DNA from: Mesorhizobium sp.
Lineage (GTDB): Bacteria > Pseudomonadota > Alphaproteobacteria > Rhizobiales > Rhizobiaceae
Direction: 5' to 3'
Assembly (NCBI GenBank): GCA_019509685.1
Contig: JAEKLU010000044.1
Coordinates: forward strand, 1-9,184
Length of the DNA: 9,184 nt
The notes below the pieces were generated by a model. It did no database searches, was not told the DNA's origin, and saw only the letters and a list, made by a program, of their open reading frames with translations. Positions within the stretch are counted from its first letter, which is position 1, and the number at the start of each line of letters is the position of its first letter. This document shows, piece after piece, positions 1 to 8,140 of the stretch. The position numbers and the translations under genes were made by a program.

Positions 1-764
1 GGGTCGGCGGTCTTCTCGCCCTTCGGTCCTAACACATTGGCGACCGCGTTGACGATCGCGGTGCCGACGACGACGCCATCGGCATTGGCGCCGATAATGC
101 GCGCCTGCTCGGCGGTCTTGACGCCGAAGCCGACGCAGACCGGCAACTCGGTGTGACCCTTGATGCGCTTGACGGCTGCCGCAACCTTGCCGGTGTCGGC
201 CAGGGCCGAGCCGGTGATGCCGGTCATCGACACGTAGTAGACAAAGCCCGACGTGTTCTGCAGCACCTTGGGCAGGCGCTTGTCGTCGGTGGTCGGCGTC
301 GCCAGGCGGATGAAGTTGATGCCGGCCTTCAATGCCGGGATGCAGAGCTCCTCGTCCATCTCCGGCGGCAGGTCGACGACGATCAGCCCGTCAATACCGC
401 TGGCAATCGCGTCCTTGAGGAAGCGGTCGACGCCGTAGATGTAGATCGGATTGTAGTAGCCCATCAGCACGATCGGCGTGTCATTGTCGGTGGCGCGGAA
501 ATCAGCCGCCGTCTTCAGCGTCTTGACCAGGGTCTGGCCACCTTTCAGCGCGCGCAGGCCCGCTGCCTGGATCGCCGGACCATCGGCCATCGGATCGGAA
601 AACGGCATCCCCATTTCGATGATGTCCGCGCCCGCCTTGGGCAGCGCCTTCATGATCGATAAAGCGGTCTCGTAATCCGGGTCGCCGCTCATGAAATAGG
701 TGACCAGAGCCGGACGGCCCTCGGATTTGAGCTTCGCCATGCGGCGGTCGATGCGGGTGGTCAT
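1..764 (-). CDS. trpA: Tryptophan synthase alpha subunit TrpA (3' end cut by window edge)
   Basis: TrpA cleaves indole-3-glycerol phosphate to indole and glyceraldehyde 3-phosphate; the indole is channelled to TrpB in the cytoplasmic alpha2-beta2 complex. Translating the minus strand from the ATG at 764 gives 254 residues of an open TIM-barrel protein. The N-terminal part contains [19 protein letters not shown], matching the family active-site region, with the catalytic pair expected at Glu50 and Asp61. A later stretch [10 protein letters not shown] and the GTAIV phosphate-binding loop region are also present. By comparison with the usual length of about 270-280 residues, only some 25 C-terminal residues lie outside the window. 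The start is supported by a GGAG about 8 bases upstream, inside the end of trpB, and by the 2-base gap from the trpB stop, which suggests translational coupling. Family assignment is very secure. Confidence 0.97.
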   Translation of the reverse strand, partial: MTTRIDRRMAKLKSEGRPALVTYFMSGDPDYETALSIMKALPKAGADIIEMGMPFSDPMADGPAIQAAGLRALKGGQTLVKTLKTAADFRATDNDTPIVLMGYYNPIYIYGVDRFLKDAIASGIDGLIVVDLPPEMDEELCIPALKAGINFIRLATPTTDDKRLPKVLQNTSGFVYYVSMTGITGSALADTGKVAAAVKRIKGHTELPVCVGFGVKTAEQARIIGANADGVVVGTAIVNAVANVLGPKGEKTAD

Positions 765-766
765 TG

Positions 767-1987
<1,221 letters not shown>

Positions 1988-2010
1988 CGCCGATCGCTCC
2001 TTGACTTAGT

Positions 2011-2059
2011 GAGCATGTCCTTATCGGAAAACCGGATTCCACTTTTCCGGGACATGCTC
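2011..2059. repeat. RIME-like palindromic intergenic repeat between trpF and trpB
   Basis: GAGCATGTCC (2011-2020) is the exact reverse complement of GGACATGCTC (2050-2059). Inside it CGGAAAA (2025-2031) pairs with TTTTCCG (2043-2049). The result is a 10-bp outer stem, a 4-base TTAT bulge on one side, a 7-bp inner stem and an 11-base loop. From memory, the motif (CATG-containing ends around GGAAAA...CCGGnTTCCACTTTTC) resembles the abundant rhizobial intergenic mosaic elements (RIME1 type). Copy number in this genome cannot be judged from one window. It lies in the 88-base gap between trpF and trpB and would form a hairpin in the operon transcript. Confidence 0.75.
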
Positions 2060-2075
2060 TGGTTCGAAAAACTGT

Positions 2076-2735
2076 TCAGGCGGCGCGATCGTCGCGCGCG
2101 GCCCTGACGGCCCGGAAAAACTGCTCGATCAGCGCCGGATCCTTGACGCCCGGAGCGCTTTCCACGCCGGACGAAACGTCTATCCCGGGCGGGTTGGCCA
2201 ATCTCAGGGCATCGCCGATATTGGCGGCGTTGAGCCCTCCGGAAAGCATGTAATCGACGCCGACGTCAAGGCCGGCAAGGATGCGCCAGTCGAAGGCGAC
2301 GCCATTGCCGCCCGGCAGTTGCGATCCCTTCGGCGGCTTGGCGTCGAACATGAACCGATCGGCGATACCGACGAAAGGCTTCATCCGATCGAGATCGGCG
2401 GCCTCGCTGACGGAGAATACCTTCATCACCGGCAGGCCATGGCGAGCCTTGAGTTCCGCCACCCGCTCCGGCGTTTCGGAACCATGCAGTTGCAACATAT
2501 CCGGCTGCATCCTGGCGACGATCTCATCCAGGAAGGCATCGTCGGCATCGACGGTGACGGCAACCGCCATGGCCTTGCCGCGCGCCATTTCGCGCAGGCG
2601 GCCGGCCTCGGCCGGCTCGACATAACGCGGACTCCGGGCAAAGAAGATAAAGCCGACATGGCTGGCGCCGCCGGCAAGGGCGGCAGCCATCGCGGCGTCG
2701 GTCTTCAATCCGCAGATCTTGATGTCGAGCGTCAT
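2076..2735 (-). CDS. trpF: Phosphoribosylanthranilate isomerase TrpF
   Basis: TrpF performs the Amadori rearrangement of N-(5'-phosphoribosyl)anthranilate to CdRP, the step before indole-glycerol-phosphate synthase. The chosen ATG at 2735 gives 219 residues starting MTLDIKICGL, which matches how the family begins. The catalytic cysteine is Cys8 (KICGL) and the catalytic aspartate is near Asp131 in FMFDAKPP. QLHG, LSGGL and DVSSGVE supply the expected barrel strands and phosphate-binding loops. A longer reading frame reaches an ATG at 2780, but the extra 15 residues are not part of the family and neither start has a clear Shine-Dalgarno sequence. It is the first gene of the minus-strand trp set, and its upstream region is shared with the divergent small gene at 2840. 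Some annotations list it as N-(5'-phosphoribosyl)anthranilate isomerase. Confidence 0.96.
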   Translation of the reverse strand: MTLDIKICGLKTDAAMAAALAGGASHVGFIFFARSPRYVEPAEAGRLREMARGKAMAVAVTVDADDAFLDEIVARMQPDMLQLHGSETPERVAELKARHGLPVMKVFSVSEAADLDRMKPFVGIADRFMFDAKPPKGSQLPGGNGVAFDWRILAGLDVGVDYMLSGGLNAANIGDALRLANPPGIDVSSGVESAPGVKDPALIEQFFRAVRAARDDRAA

Positions 2736-2839
2736 GCGGCGGGATTGGCACGAAATGGCAAAAGAGTCGAGGAAAAGCATGCTGTTGCCAAGGGCATCGG
2801 AAGCGCTAGGTTCCTAACGTAGCATGGCGGGAGACAAGC

Positions 2840-3058
2840 ATGGCCGACCAGACCGTCACCGAACTGAAGCAGAAGATCGCGCAGGCGCGCGAGGTGATCG
2901 CGCATCTGATGGACAAGGCCGCGTTCAACGGCGCCGAGGCGCACCGGGCGCTGGACTATTTCGGCAGCGATGAATTCGATCGGAATTTCTTACCCTGGCC
3001 GCATCGTGGCGATGAAGGGCTGCGCCCGGATGAGTTGAATGCGGCGAATGACGATTAG
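2840..3058 (+). CDS. Small hypothetical protein, 72 residues, divergent from trpF
   Basis: I do not recognise a named family. The protein is soluble and mostly charged. Residues 3-40 look helical (VTELKQKIAQAREVIAHLMD), followed by an acidic and aromatic stretch (YFGSDEFDRNFLPWPHR) and an acidic tail ending NAANDD. There is no signal peptide, membrane segment or cysteine. A good ribosome site, GGGAG at 2829-2833, stands 6 bases before the ATG, which supports translation. It is transcribed away from trpF and converges on the YgjP-like peptidase gene, whose stop is 30 bases away. It is probably a conserved hypothetical restricted to Mesorhizobium relatives; no function is proposed. Confidence 0.65.
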   Translation: MADQTVTELKQKIAQAREVIAHLMDKAAFNGAEAHRALDYFGSDEFDRNFLPWPHRGDEGLRPDELNAANDD

Positions 3059-3088
3059 GTGGTCGCCAAACACCCAACCGTAGCATCC

Positions 3089-3847
3089 CTACTCGAAGAC
3101 GATCGCCTGCAGCGCGCCGCCGTTGCGCTTCAGCCAGTCCTTGCAGCGGTCGGTGTCGGGGCAGAGCTTTTCGCACAGCTTCCAGAATTTCGGGCCGTGG
3201 TTCATCTCCTTCAGATGCGCCACCTCATGCGCTACCAGGTAGTTTATCACCGGCTGCGGCGCCATCATGATGCGCCAGGAGAAGGAGAGGTTACCCTCCG
3301 AGGTGCATGAGCCCCAGCGACTGGAGGTGTCCTTGAAGCGGATCGCCTTGGCGCGCTTGCCGACCGCTTCGGTGTGCTTGACCACCAGCTTCTCGATTTC
3401 CTTCTTGGCCTCGCGCTTGAGGTAATCGGCGATGCGGCGCGGCAGATGGATCCGATCGCCATGCACGATCAGCAGCGGGCCGCGCTCGTCGCGCGACACG
3501 GTGACGGTGCCGCGCTTTGCCGGCTCATGAACGATGCGGTGCGGCACGCCGCGGATCGGGATTTTTATGCCCGGGCGCACCTGCGGCCTTGTCGGCACCT
3601 TAGCCAGGCGCTGCTCCAGCCAGTCCTGATGGCGGTCGAGGAATTTCTCCACCTCGCCGCGACGCAGGCCCGGCGGCACGGTGATGCGCAGGCCCTGGCC
3701 GCCGGAATCGATGCGCAACGTCAGCCGTCTCGCCCTGGCGCTCTCGACGATCTTGAGCGGCAGCGTGCGGCCGGCGACGCAATGCTCGCGCTCGACGACG
3801 GGCGTGGGCTTTGGCTTGGTCAGGTTGCGAAAGAAGCCGAGAGTCAT
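3089..3847 (-). CDS. YgjP-like (DUF45, M48-type) zinc metallopeptidase
   Basis: This is a 252-residue predicted cytoplasmic zinc metallopeptidase of the YgjP/WLM-related DUF45 family (PF01863); natural substrates of the family are poorly known. The zinc site is clear: HEVAH at residues 207-211 gives two histidines and the catalytic Glu208, and His217 in MNHGPKFW gives the third ligand. The family signature RWGSC at 177-181 and the SFSWR stretch just after it are also present. The N-terminal half is basic and strand-rich, as in the family. The ATG at 3847 was chosen because upstream extension (to 3946) would run through a terminator hairpin and adds a non-family sequence; no good Shine-Dalgarno was seen. 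It lies downstream of the DUF2852 gene but is separated from it by an intrinsic terminator, so it is probably expressed on its own. Confidence 0.9.
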   Translation of the reverse strand: MTLGFFRNLTKPKPTPVVEREHCVAGRTLPLKIVESARARRLTLRIDSGGQGLRITVPPGLRRGEVEKFLDRHQDWLEQRLAKVPTRPQVRPGIKIPIRGVPHRIVHEPAKRGTVTVSRDERGPLLIVHGDRIHLPRRIADYLKREAKKEIEKLVVKHTEAVGKRAKAIRFKDTSSRWGSCTSEGNLSFSWRIMMAPQPVINYLVAHEVAHLKEMNHGPKFWKLCEKLCPDTDRCKDWLKRNGGALQAIVFE

Positions 3848-3905
3848 GGCTGGACGATACGCGATTCGAGAGAAACGACCAGTGGAGGGGACGCAGAAAG
3901 AGAAC

Positions 3906-3939
3906 AAAAAAGAAACGGCGCCGCTCACGCGACGCCGTT
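3906..3939 (-). terminator. Intrinsic terminator after the DUF2852 gene
   Basis: Read on the minus strand, the stem is formed by 3933-3939 with 3914-3920 (AACGGCG against CGCCGTT). After one C.A mismatch the pairing continues for 3 bp to a TCAC loop. It is followed immediately by TTTCTTTTTT (3915-3906 on the minus strand, counting the last two stem bases). It starts 29 bases past the DUF2852 stop codon. No T tract follows the hairpin on the plus strand, so it acts in one direction. Confidence 0.85.
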
Positions 3940-3967
3940 GTATCATCCTGAGACCTGTCGCAAGATC

Positions 3968-4447
3968 TCAGTCGTCGAGCAGGTTCGAGCCCTTGCCGCG
4001 CTTCGGGGTCGCCGGCTTGGACGACTCCGTGGTCGTCGGGGCCGTCGACTTATGGCGGTTCGCCATGAAGCGGTCGAACTCGTCCTGGTCCTTGGCACGG
4101 CGCAGTTCGCGAGCGTAATCGTCGAACTCGGTCAGCATCTCGTCCAGCTTGCGGCGTTCCTCGGCCAGGCGCTCGAGTTCCTTCTCGCGCCAGTCGTCGA
4201 AGGCGACGTTGCCGGTGCGGGCCGAGCCGTGGCCCCAGCGGGCCGCCTTGTCGGAGCCGCGGCGGCAGCCGGCGAAGATGCCGTCGGTGGCGCGATTGAC
4301 GTCACGCTTGAAGCCGTCGAGCCGGTCGCCCCAGATGATGTAGGCGAGCATGGCGAAGCCGAGCGGCCAGAACACCATGAAGCCGATGACCATCAGCGCG
4401 ATGGTGGCCGGCGTCCAGGCCGGACGGATCAATGCACTTGTGTTCAT
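3968..4447 (-). CDS. DUF2852 family membrane-anchored protein
   Basis: This is a 159-residue protein recognised as DUF2852, a family of unknown function common in Rhizobiales. One strong transmembrane segment lies at about residues 14-38 (TIALMVIGFMVFWPLGFAML...). It is followed by a basic stretch and a middle region rich in glycine and arginine. Residues about 84-130 (DWREKELERLAEERRKLDEM...) form a charged, coiled-coil-like helix with the typical EFDDYARELRRAKDQDEFDRFM pattern, and the tail is low-complexity Ser/Thr/Pro/Lys. The ATG at 4447 is set by a GGGAGA 4 bases upstream; an upstream extension to 4540 is not family-like. The protein is likely anchored in the inner membrane with a cytoplasmic helical domain, which is inference. 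It ends at a clear terminator, and 116 bases separate it from the BenE gene upstream. Confidence 0.85.
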   Translation of the reverse strand: MNTSALIRPAWTPATIALMVIGFMVFWPLGFAMLAYIIWGDRLDGFKRDVNRATDGIFAGCRRGSDKAARWGHGSARTGNVAFDDWREKELERLAEERRKLDEMLTEFDDYARELRRAKDQDEFDRFMANRHKSTAPTTTESSKPATPKRGKGSNLLDD

Positions 4448-4563
4448 TTTCTCCCAGTCCTTCCGTTGGAGACAGCCAGAGCGGCTGCGTGGAATCGAAA
4501 TGGGAAGAGGAAATCGGCGATTCAAGCCAAATCCGGCCAAAACCGGCGAAGCACCTGAAATGA

Positions 4564-5706
4564 TTATCGCTTTTTGAGCCTGTCGAGGAAAAGCACGGCC
4601 ATGCCGGCGACCAGGCCCCAGAAAGCCGCGCCGACGCCGAACAGCGTGAGGCCGGAAGCCGTGACGGCGAAGGTGACAGTGGCTGGCATGCGCTCGCCCT
4701 CATCCCTGAGCGCAATGGCAAGCGCATTGGCCAAAGACGCCATCAGTGCCAGCCCGGCGACCAGCGCAATCAGGCTCTGCGGCAGGACGGCGAAGATCGC
4801 TACCAGCGAAGCGCCGAAGATGGCGAAGACCAGGTAGGCCAGCGCATAGAACGGACCCGTTTTCCAGCGCTCGGCGGGATCGGGATGCACGTCGGGGCCG
4901 GTGCAGATCGCCGCCGAGATCGCCGCCAGATTGGTGGTCCCGGCGCCGAACGGCGCCGACAGCAGCGAAAACAGGCCGGTGACGCCGATCAGCGGTCCAG
5001 GTTCCGGATCGTAGCCAGCCGCGCGCAGCACGGCGAGGCCCGAGAGGTTCTGCGAAGCCATGGTGACGAGGTAGAGCGGGACCGCCAGGCCGATGACGGC
5101 CGAGACGGTGAATTGCGGCACAATCAGCGTCAGCGTCGAGAGTTCCGGCGCCGGCAGGCTGCCGACACGGCCGGTGAGGAAAGCGGCGAGGCCGCCTCCG
5201 ACCAGGACCGCCAGCACCGACAGCGACGGATTAACCAGGCGGATGATGAAAAAGGCCGCGATCAGCGGCAGGATGAGCCAGGGATCGGCTGGAACGGTTT
5301 TGACCGCATTGATGGCGAAGGTGACGACGATGCCGGCCAGCATGCCGGAGGCGACGGAAGCCGGTATCCGCGCCATCAGCCTGGTCAACGGCTTGAACAG
5401 GCCAGTGGCGACCAAAAGGATGCCGGTGACGATGAAGGCGCCGACGGCTTCAGGCATCGTGAAGCCGCTGGAGGCGGCAACCAGCGCCAGGCCAGGCGTC
5501 GACCAGGCGGTGATAACCGGCATTTTCGTGCGCCAGGACAGCCACAGGCATTCGATCGCCATCGCCAGGCAGATTGCCGTCACGCCGCTTGCGGTCTCGA
5601 TCTGCGTCGCGCCGACCGCCTTGGCGGCGGCAATGACGATGGCAAGCGTGCTGCCGAAACCGACGATGGCCGCGACGAAGGCGGATATCGGAATGGAAAC
5701 GCGCAT
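4564..5706 (-). CDS. BenE-family (benzoate/H+ symporter-like) membrane transporter
   Basis: This 380-residue integral membrane protein has about 11-12 hydrophobic segments and belongs to the BenE/YdcO family (PF03594). Founding members carry benzoate with protons in Acinetobacter, but most members have unknown substrates. Family-like stretches include the N-terminal FVAAIVGFGSTLAIV, MPVITAWSTPGLAL, and the central SAPFGAGTTNLAAISAAICTG followed by ERWKTGPFYALAY. Length is normal. The ATG at 5706 starts 3 bases after the stop of the alpha/beta hydrolase gene, so the two are almost certainly co-transcribed; the ribosome site is weak, which fits translational coupling. No aromatic degradation genes are visible nearby, so benzoate as substrate is not supported by context. 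Confidence 0.9.
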   Translation of the reverse strand: MRVSIPISAFVAAIVGFGSTLAIVIAAAKAVGATQIETASGVTAICLAMAIECLWLSWRTKMPVITAWSTPGLALVAASSGFTMPEAVGAFIVTGILLVATGLFKPLTRLMARIPASVASGMLAGIVVTFAINAVKTVPADPWLILPLIAAFFIIRLVNPSLSVLAVLVGGGLAAFLTGRVGSLPAPELSTLTLIVPQFTVSAVIGLAVPLYLVTMASQNLSGLAVLRAAGYDPEPGPLIGVTGLFSLLSAPFGAGTTNLAAISAAICTGPDVHPDPAERWKTGPFYALAYLVFAIFGASLVAIFAVLPQSLIALVAGLALMASLANALAIALRDEGERMPATVTFAVTASGLTLFGVGAAFWGLVAGMAVLFLDRLKKR

Positions 5707-5709
5707 TGG

Positions 5710-6480
5710 TCAGGCGACCCGGCTGATCATGTCGCCGACCGCGCGCCTGAGCATGTCGAGATCCTCGGGACGCGACAGGCGATGATCGCCATCGGGGATC
5801 AGCGACAGCGTGACGTCGTCGGCCGGCAGCAGCGCGGCGAGCTTCAGCGCATGGCCGGACGGCACGTCCGGATCGGCGAGACCTTGCAGGATATGCACCG
5901 GGCAATGGGTGTCGATCGGCCCGGTCATCACCCGGTTGACCCGGCCGTCCTCGATCAACGCTCGGGTGTAGATGTAAGGCTGGTCGGAATAGTCGGACGG
6001 CTCGCCGAAGAAGCCCTTTTCCTGCAGATCGTGGCGTTGCGCGTCGGTCAGGGCCGGTTCGATCAACTCGACGGTGAAATCCGGCGCCGGCGCGAGCAGG
6101 ACCAGGCCGGCAACGCGATCCTCGCCGGCCTTGCGCAATTCCTGCACCATGCGCAGCGCAATCCACGCCCCCATCGAGGAGCCGACCAGGATCTGCTTGC
6201 CCTTGGAAAAACGCCGAAAGACGGCCAGGCTTTGCGCCAGCCATGCCGAAATGGTGCCGTCGGCGAAGTCGCCGCCCGACTCGCCATGGCCCGAATAGTC
6301 GTGGCGCAGATAGGCGCGGCCTTCGCCGTCGGCCCAGGCGGCAAGCGTCTCGGCTTTCGTGCCCAGCATGTCGGACTTGTAGCCGCCCAGCCAGACCACC
6401 CCGGGCGCAGCGCCCGGCGTCTGCCTGACGGCGATGCTCGATCCGTCCACATCGATGAAAACCGGGGCGCTGGCGGCCAT
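5710..6480 (-). CDS. Alpha/beta hydrolase, ABHD10-like esterase/thioesterase
   Basis: A 256-residue alpha/beta-hydrolase fold enzyme. The nucleophile elbow GSSMG is at residues 100-104 with Ser102. The preceding RHDYSGHGESGG is the usual strand-4 loop, the acid is probably in the LADPDVP region near Asp203-Asp205, and the catalytic histidine is His233 in DGDHRLSR. The DYSGHGES plus GSSMGAW combination resembles the ABHD10 group (acyl-thioesterase or acyl-glucuronide esterase in mammals). Bacterial substrates are not known. The ATG at 6480 has AAGGA about 9 bases upstream. An in-frame GTG 18 bases earlier is possible but would overlap that site. It is the first gene of a likely two-gene operon with the BenE transporter and is divergent from infC. 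A hydrolase that releases a carboxylate taken in or exported by the transporter is conceivable but speculative. Confidence 0.88.
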   Translation of the reverse strand: MAASAPVFIDVDGSSIAVRQTPGAAPGVVWLGGYKSDMLGTKAETLAAWADGEGRAYLRHDYSGHGESGGDFADGTISAWLAQSLAVFRRFSKGKQILVGSSMGAWIALRMVQELRKAGEDRVAGLVLLAPAPDFTVELIEPALTDAQRHDLQEKGFFGEPSDYSDQPYIYTRALIEDGRVNRVMTGPIDTHCPVHILQGLADPDVPSGHALKLAALLPADDVTLSLIPDGDHRLSRPEDLDMLRRAVGDMISRVA

Positions 6481-6605
6481 GACCTTTTCCTTTTCCACCG
6501 GTCTTTTGGCACAGGCCGTGGTTCAACGAAAAGTGCTCGCGGCGTTTCTTTGCTTGGCACAAGTAAGAGCAAGCGGACAGGTGATTTTCCGCAAAGCCTA
6601 TGCTA

Positions 6606-6635
6606 TTGACTCACGCCCCGCGCTCACCACATAGG
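6606..6635 (+). promoter_or_regulatory. Possible infC promoter
   Basis: TTGACT (6606-6611) is a good -35 match. CATAGG (6630-6635) follows after 18 bases and agrees with the -10 consensus at only 3 positions. It lies about 60 bases before the infC start in the 214-base divergent region between infC and the hydrolase. The position is sensible but the -10 is weak, so this is a candidate only. I saw no convincing promoter for the opposite direction. Confidence 0.4.
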
Positions 6636-6694
6636 CGCGTCCAGCGATTTGAATTTACTGAACCCTGAACGAAACGGCCGAGGAGACCACGACC

Positions 6695-7231
6695 ATTCGC
6701 AGACCTTTTAAAGCAGCGGCGCCCACCAAAGACGGCCCGCGCTCCAACCGAGACATCCGGGTTCCCCGGGTCCAGCTCATCGACGCCGAAGGCCAGAACC
6801 GCGGCGATGTTTCCATCAACGACGCACTGCTGCTGGCCGAAGAGGCCGGGCTCGATCTTGTCGAGATATCGCCCAATGCGGTGCCGCCGGTCGTCAAGAT
6901 CCTCGATCTCGGCAAGCTGAAATACGCCAACCAGAAGAAGGCGGCCGAAGCGCGCAAGAACCAGAAGGTCATCGAGATCAAGGAGATCAAGATGCGCCCG
7001 AACATCGACGACCACGACTACGAAACCAAGATGAAGGCCGTGCGGCGCTTCTTCGAGGAAGGCGACAAGGTCAAGCTGACGCTGCGCTTCCGTGGCCGCG
7101 AGATGGCGCATATGGAACTCGGCATGCAGCTTCTGAACAAAGTGCGCGAGGAAACGGCGACGATCGCCAAGGTCGAGGCCGAGCCCAAGCTCGAAGGCCG
7201 CCAGATGATGATGGTGCTGGCGCCGCGCTGA
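6695..7231 (+). CDS. infC: Translation initiation factor IF-3, ATT start
   Basis: IF3 binds the 30S subunit, prevents premature 50S joining and checks the start codon and initiator tRNA. Reading from the ATT at 6695 gives 178 residues, near the 180 of E. coli IF3. The N domain contains [16 protein letters not shown] and the [19 protein letters not shown] region. The linker is lysine-rich ([18 protein letters not shown]). The C domain has [28 protein letters not shown] and ends [10 protein letters not shown], all characteristic. The first in-frame ATG (6881) would remove the whole N domain. AGGAG at 6681-6685, 9 bases before the ATT, fixes the start, and an in-frame TGA at 6659-6661 limits extension. 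An AUU start is known in E. coli infC, where IF3 represses its own translation by rejecting it; the same control is inferred here. Confidence 0.96.
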   Translation: MRRPFKAAAPTKDGPRSNRDIRVPRVQLIDAEGQNRGDVSINDALLLAEEAGLDLVEISPNAVPPVVKILDLGKLKYANQKKAAEARKNQKVIEIKEIKMRPNIDDHDYETKMKAVRRFFEEGDKVKLTLRFRGREMAHMELGMQLLNKVREETATIAKVEAEPKLEGRQMMMVLAPR

Positions 7232-7418
7232 GGCGCGGCCGCCAACGCGTCGCGTCTATCACGGTTTCGAGAGCTGCCGGCCCCTATTGCATTTGCTCTA
7301 AAATCCGCCCGAATTGCCGGGCACGGCGTCCCGACGATCGGCGGGGCGCCTGCTTTAAATCCGATCGCCGACGATCGGGCTTCCCGATCGCGAGCAAAGC
7401 GCCACGATCGGATTGGAC
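7232..7418. other. Intergenic region with five CGATCG palindromes
   Basis: No gene was seen in these 187 bases. No T tract follows a hairpin after infC, so there is no evident terminator. The right half carries CGATCG at 7335, 7362, 7372, 7385 and 7405. Two of these form an 8-bp perfect inverted repeat with a 3-base spacer (CGATCGGG 7372-7379, CCCGATCG 7383-7390). These may be operator sites for the methyltransferase gene that follows, or just base-composition bias. Confidence 0.45.
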
Positions 7419-8066
7419 ATGGTCGATGAAGTAAAGGCCCCGGCCACAAGCCCGCTGAAAGGGCTGGGCGGCTACCAGCATATGCGCCGGATCGTGCTCG
7501 CGGTGCTGGTCGTGGTGCTGTTTTGCGCGCTGCTGTTCGGCCAGTCGACTTTTCCGCCCGACACGCCGGTGCATGAATCGATCGAGATGTTCGGCGTGCT
7601 GTTGATCTTCCTCGGCATTATCGGGCGGCTTTGGTCGACGCTTTATATCGGCGGCCGAAAATCCTCCGAAGTGGTCACCGGGGGGCCTTATTCGATCACC
7701 CGCAACCCGCTTTATCTGTTCTCCACCGTGGCCGCCGCCGGCGTCGGCGCGCAGATCGGCTCGTTCAGCGGCATCATCCTGTTCACCGTGCTTTGCGCCG
7801 GCGCCTTCCACATCGTCATCCTGCGCGAGGAGAAATACCTCAAGGAAGTGCTGGGCGCCCCTTACGCGGCTTATCTGGCCAAGGTGCCGCGCTTCTTCCC
7901 CAAGCTCTCGCTCTACGAGGAAGGCGATACCGGCAGTTTCAAGCCGCGCCTTTTGCTCACCACGCTGCTCGATGGGCTGGTGTTCCTGGTGGCGCTGCCG
8001 GCCTTCGAACTGATCGACGGCGCGCAGCTGACCGGCATGTTGCCCGTGTGGTTCACTCTACCCTGA
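7419..8066 (+). CDS. Integral-membrane methyltransferase, ICMT/PEMT family
   Basis: A 215-residue membrane protein of the isoprenylcysteine carboxyl methyltransferase / phospholipid methyltransferase superfamily (PF04140/PF04191). Likely membrane segments lie at about residues 24-41, 56-76, 99-134 (a pair) and 180-198. The SAM-binding signature is GGPYSITRNPLY at 88-99, followed by REEKYLKEVLGAPYAAY at about 136-152 and VPRFFP at 156-161, the usual conserved C-terminal half. Substrate is unknown: bacterial members act on lipids, thiols or unidentified small molecules, and there is no prenylated protein context. The ATG at 7419 was preferred over the TTG two codons earlier; GGA at 7410-7412 is a weak ribosome site. 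It sits on the same strand between infC and rpmI, interrupting the usual infC-rpmI-rplT order, and the following rpmI has its own leader and candidate promoter. Confidence 0.88.
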   Translation: MVDEVKAPATSPLKGLGGYQHMRRIVLAVLVVVLFCALLFGQSTFPPDTPVHESIEMFGVLLIFLGIIGRLWSTLYIGGRKSSEVVTGGPYSITRNPLYLFSTVAAAGVGAQIGSFSGIILFTVLCAGAFHIVILREEKYLKEVLGAPYAAYLAKVPRFFPKLSLYEEGDTGSFKPRLLLTTLLDGLVFLVALPAFELIDGAQLTGMLPVWFTLP

Positions 8067-8097
8067 CAGAGGACATAGCGCCGCACGGCTTGAGGTG

Positions 8098-8126
8098 TTG
8101 CGCGCGCGCCTTGTTTGATCTATAGG
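8098..8126 (+). promoter_or_regulatory. Candidate rpmI-rplT promoter
   Basis: TTGCGC (8098-8103) and TATAGG (8121-8126) are separated by 17 bases. The -10 matches 4 of 6 consensus bases and the -35 only the TTG. It lies just past the methyltransferase stop and would start transcription near 8133, directly before the leader hairpin at 8141. Position and spacing are the main support. Confidence 0.4.
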
Positions 8127-8140
8127 ACCGCGTTCCAAGA

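Noticed and set aside
2808..2817. TAGG-TT-CCTA palindrome before the small gene
   Set aside because: It has only 4 bp per arm and no repeat or known motif, so it is too short to mean much.
3059..3088. Possible terminator between the convergent small gene and peptidase gene
   Set aside because: No stable stem with a T tract was found in this 30-base gap.
3374..4558. Open reading frame of 394 codons on the plus strand
   Set aside because: It spans the peptidase, terminator and DUF2852 genes in antisense, with no recognisable domain.
6481..6498. GTG at 6498 as the hydrolase start
   Set aside because: It would place the AAGGA ribosome site inside the gene; the ATG at 6480 has that site at normal distance.
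4885..6609. Open reading frame of 574 codons on the plus strand
   Set aside because: It lies antisense to the well-supported BenE transporter and hydrolase, and its product is Arg/Gln/Gly/Asp-rich and family-less. Long antisense frames are common in GC-rich DNA.
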